Of a stretch of 7,248 nt of DNA, positions 6,582-7,248 are shown piece after piece. The notes beneath the pieces were generated by a model, which was given only the letters and a program-made list of their open reading frames with translations, was not told the origin of the DNA and searched no databases. Each line of letters begins with the position of its first letter. Position 1 is the stretch's first letter. Source of the stretch: JAZGDL01 sp036477795 (GTDB lineage Bacteria; Planctomycetota; Phycisphaerae; UBA1845); NCBI GenBank assembly GCA_036477795.1, contig JAZGDL010000505.1, positions 1 to 7,248 of the forward strand. Reading direction: 5' to 3'. The position numbers and the translations under genes are program-made.

Positions 6582-7022
6582 CTACTGCTCTATGGCCCAA
6601 TCCAACGACACACGCCGAAAACACTCCAGGGTCGTCGACGGGCTGCAGTTGAAGACGTGGACGTCGCTGCTTGCTAGCCGCAGGGCGGCGTGGCTCAATA
6701 TGCGGATCATCTTGGGAAACTCGGTCTGCTCGTGGTTGTCCGAGACCGGATCCTTTCCGAAAAAGTGCGTCTGGCCGTTGCGGTGCTTGAGGTCCAGCCC
6801 CACGTAGAACACCTGCTTGAATCCCATGAACACGGCTATCTGCAGCGCGAAGTAGGCCACCGTGTAGCCGCTGTAGATCCCTTCGGTCAGATCGAAGCTG
6901 AAACCCTCGGAACCGAGGAGGGGAAGGGCAATGCCGAACGGGCGATCCTCGAGCGTGAAGAGGTAACGACTCTTTCGCAGCGCTTCGGCGTGCTCGACGA
7001 ACAGGCGCTCGGGTGCGTGACA
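6582..7022 (-). pseudogene. DUF115 / MptE-like protein, 3' remnant lacking its 5' end
   Basis: Seen: the minus-strand frame from just after an in-frame TAG (7025-7023) to TAG 6584-6582 encodes 146 residues. They include 'PERLFVEHAEALRKSRYLF', 'GIYSGYT', 'AYFALQIAVFMGFKQVFYVG', 'THFFGKDP', 'TEFPKM' and 'HVFNCSPSTTLECF'. This order (Gly-rich turn, hydrophobic helix, MGF..V..VGLD strand, F.G.DP, EFPKM, then N.SP...L..F) is what I know from the C-terminal half of DUF115/MptE-like proteins, often found in surface-polysaccharide or glycosylation loci. A GTG at 6860 lies mid-domain and is unlikely to be a true start. Family resemblance runs to about 7010, then stops near the palindrome cluster. Inference: the 5' half was lost by a rearrangement there. 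It converges with the MFS gene, 31 bases apart. Confidence 0.66.
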
Positions 7023-7050
7023 CTATCGGCGGCTTCAGCGCCGTACCCTG

Positions 7051-7248
7051 ATGCAGCCTGAAAGGCTGAACGAAAGTAGCCGTGGGCAAGTCCCGCCGAG
7101 GCGGGACGCCGCCCACGGTAACCCAACACCCGTTCCATTCGACCCTGTAAGGGTCGCATAAACGTCCCGTCGCACACGCCGCAGAGAATAGACGACCCCT
7201 TCAGGGTCGGGTGGTTCGGTGGCGGCGCCATCCGGGGGTGGCGCTACG
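7051..7248. repeat. Cluster of short palindromic repeats, continuing past the right edge
   Basis: At least five hairpin-forming units lie in about 200 bases: CAGCCT-GAA-AGGCTG (7054-7068); a nested pair of stems (7080-7118); CGACCCT-GTA-AGGGTCG (7140-7156); CGACCC-CTTCA-GGGTCG (7193-7209); and GCGCCA/TGGCGC (7225-7244). The third and fourth share the same stem sequence with different loops. Open frames crossing the cluster are byproducts of the repeats and not genes. I associate this kind of cluster with planctomycete genomes and with REP-type elements mobilised by IS200-like (RAYT) transposases. That link is an inference, and no such transposase is in the window. Confidence 0.65.
7080..7118. 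repeat. Nested double-stem palindrome, main unit of the repeat cluster
   Basis: The outer stem CCGTGGGC (7080-7087) pairs with GCCCACGG (7111-7118). The inner stem GTCCCGCC (7090-7097) pairs with GGCGGGAC (7100-7107). Both are perfect 8 bp stems. An AA / GCC internal loop separates them, and only two bases lie at the tip, so the tip pair would open. No T-run follows on either strand, which argues against a simple terminator. The symmetry suggests a mobile or structural DNA or RNA hairpin unit. Confidence 0.7.

Noticed and set aside
6887..7231. Minus-strand open frame across the palindrome cluster
   Set aside because: It is a translation of the repeats and of the antisense frame of the DUF115 remnant. 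It has no family resemblance beyond what repeat-derived frames show.
7051..7248. CRISPR array
   Set aside because: The palindromes differ in sequence and spacing and there are no regular direct repeats with unique spacers.

Overview
The window looks like a piece of a Planctomycetota chromosome, probably from the Phycisphaerae or a related lineage. The best evidence is a large secreted protein that ends in the paired Asp/Asn calcium loops followed by 'LLD(Y/F)xLFQ' that are abundant in those genomes. The same protein carries the Cys-rich 'CGxxxAGSC...NGTxGCDD' modules, and the right edge holds a cluster of short palindromes of a kind I associate with planctomycete genomes. The placement comes from recognising families, not from a database search.

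Layout: (1) At the left edge on the minus strand is the start of an AhpD-like / carboxymuconolactone-decarboxylase peroxidase-related gene. Its frame meets a TGA exactly where the second Cys of the catalytic CxxC should be, and family-like sequence continues in frame beyond it, so this is a candidate selenocysteine codon. A good sigma70-type promoter sits almost on top of its start codon. (2) Just upstream, at 337-525 minus, is the 5' stub of an IS1380-type transposase. (3) 657-4211 minus is a 1184-residue exported multidomain protein: signal peptide, M43 (pappalysin-type) metalloprotease fold, alternating Cys-rich modules and beta-sandwich-like repeats, and a C-terminal dockerin-like EF-hand pair. 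Its zinc motif reads HLLGHTLGLWH, so the catalytic Glu of HExxH is replaced by Leu, which suggests a pseudoprotease. (4) About 4335-4786 has no recognisable gene. (5) 4787-5071 plus is a broken CheB methylesterase remnant, followed in another frame by an unidentified C-terminal fragment (5040-5240). (6) 5273-6550 plus is an intact 425-residue MFS transporter. (7) 6582-7022 minus is the 3' part of a DUF115/MptE-like gene that has lost its 5' end. (8) 7051-7248 is a cluster of at least five short palindromes running off the right edge, beginning close to where the DUF115 gene is broken.

Only two genes, the secreted multidomain protein and the MFS transporter, look complete. The rest are remnants, a gene cut by the window edge, or repeats, so this appears to be a region of gene decay and rearrangement rather than one operon. 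I see no pathway linking the genes. The most interesting observations are the in-frame TGA in the AhpD-like gene and the inactivated catalytic site in the M43 domain.
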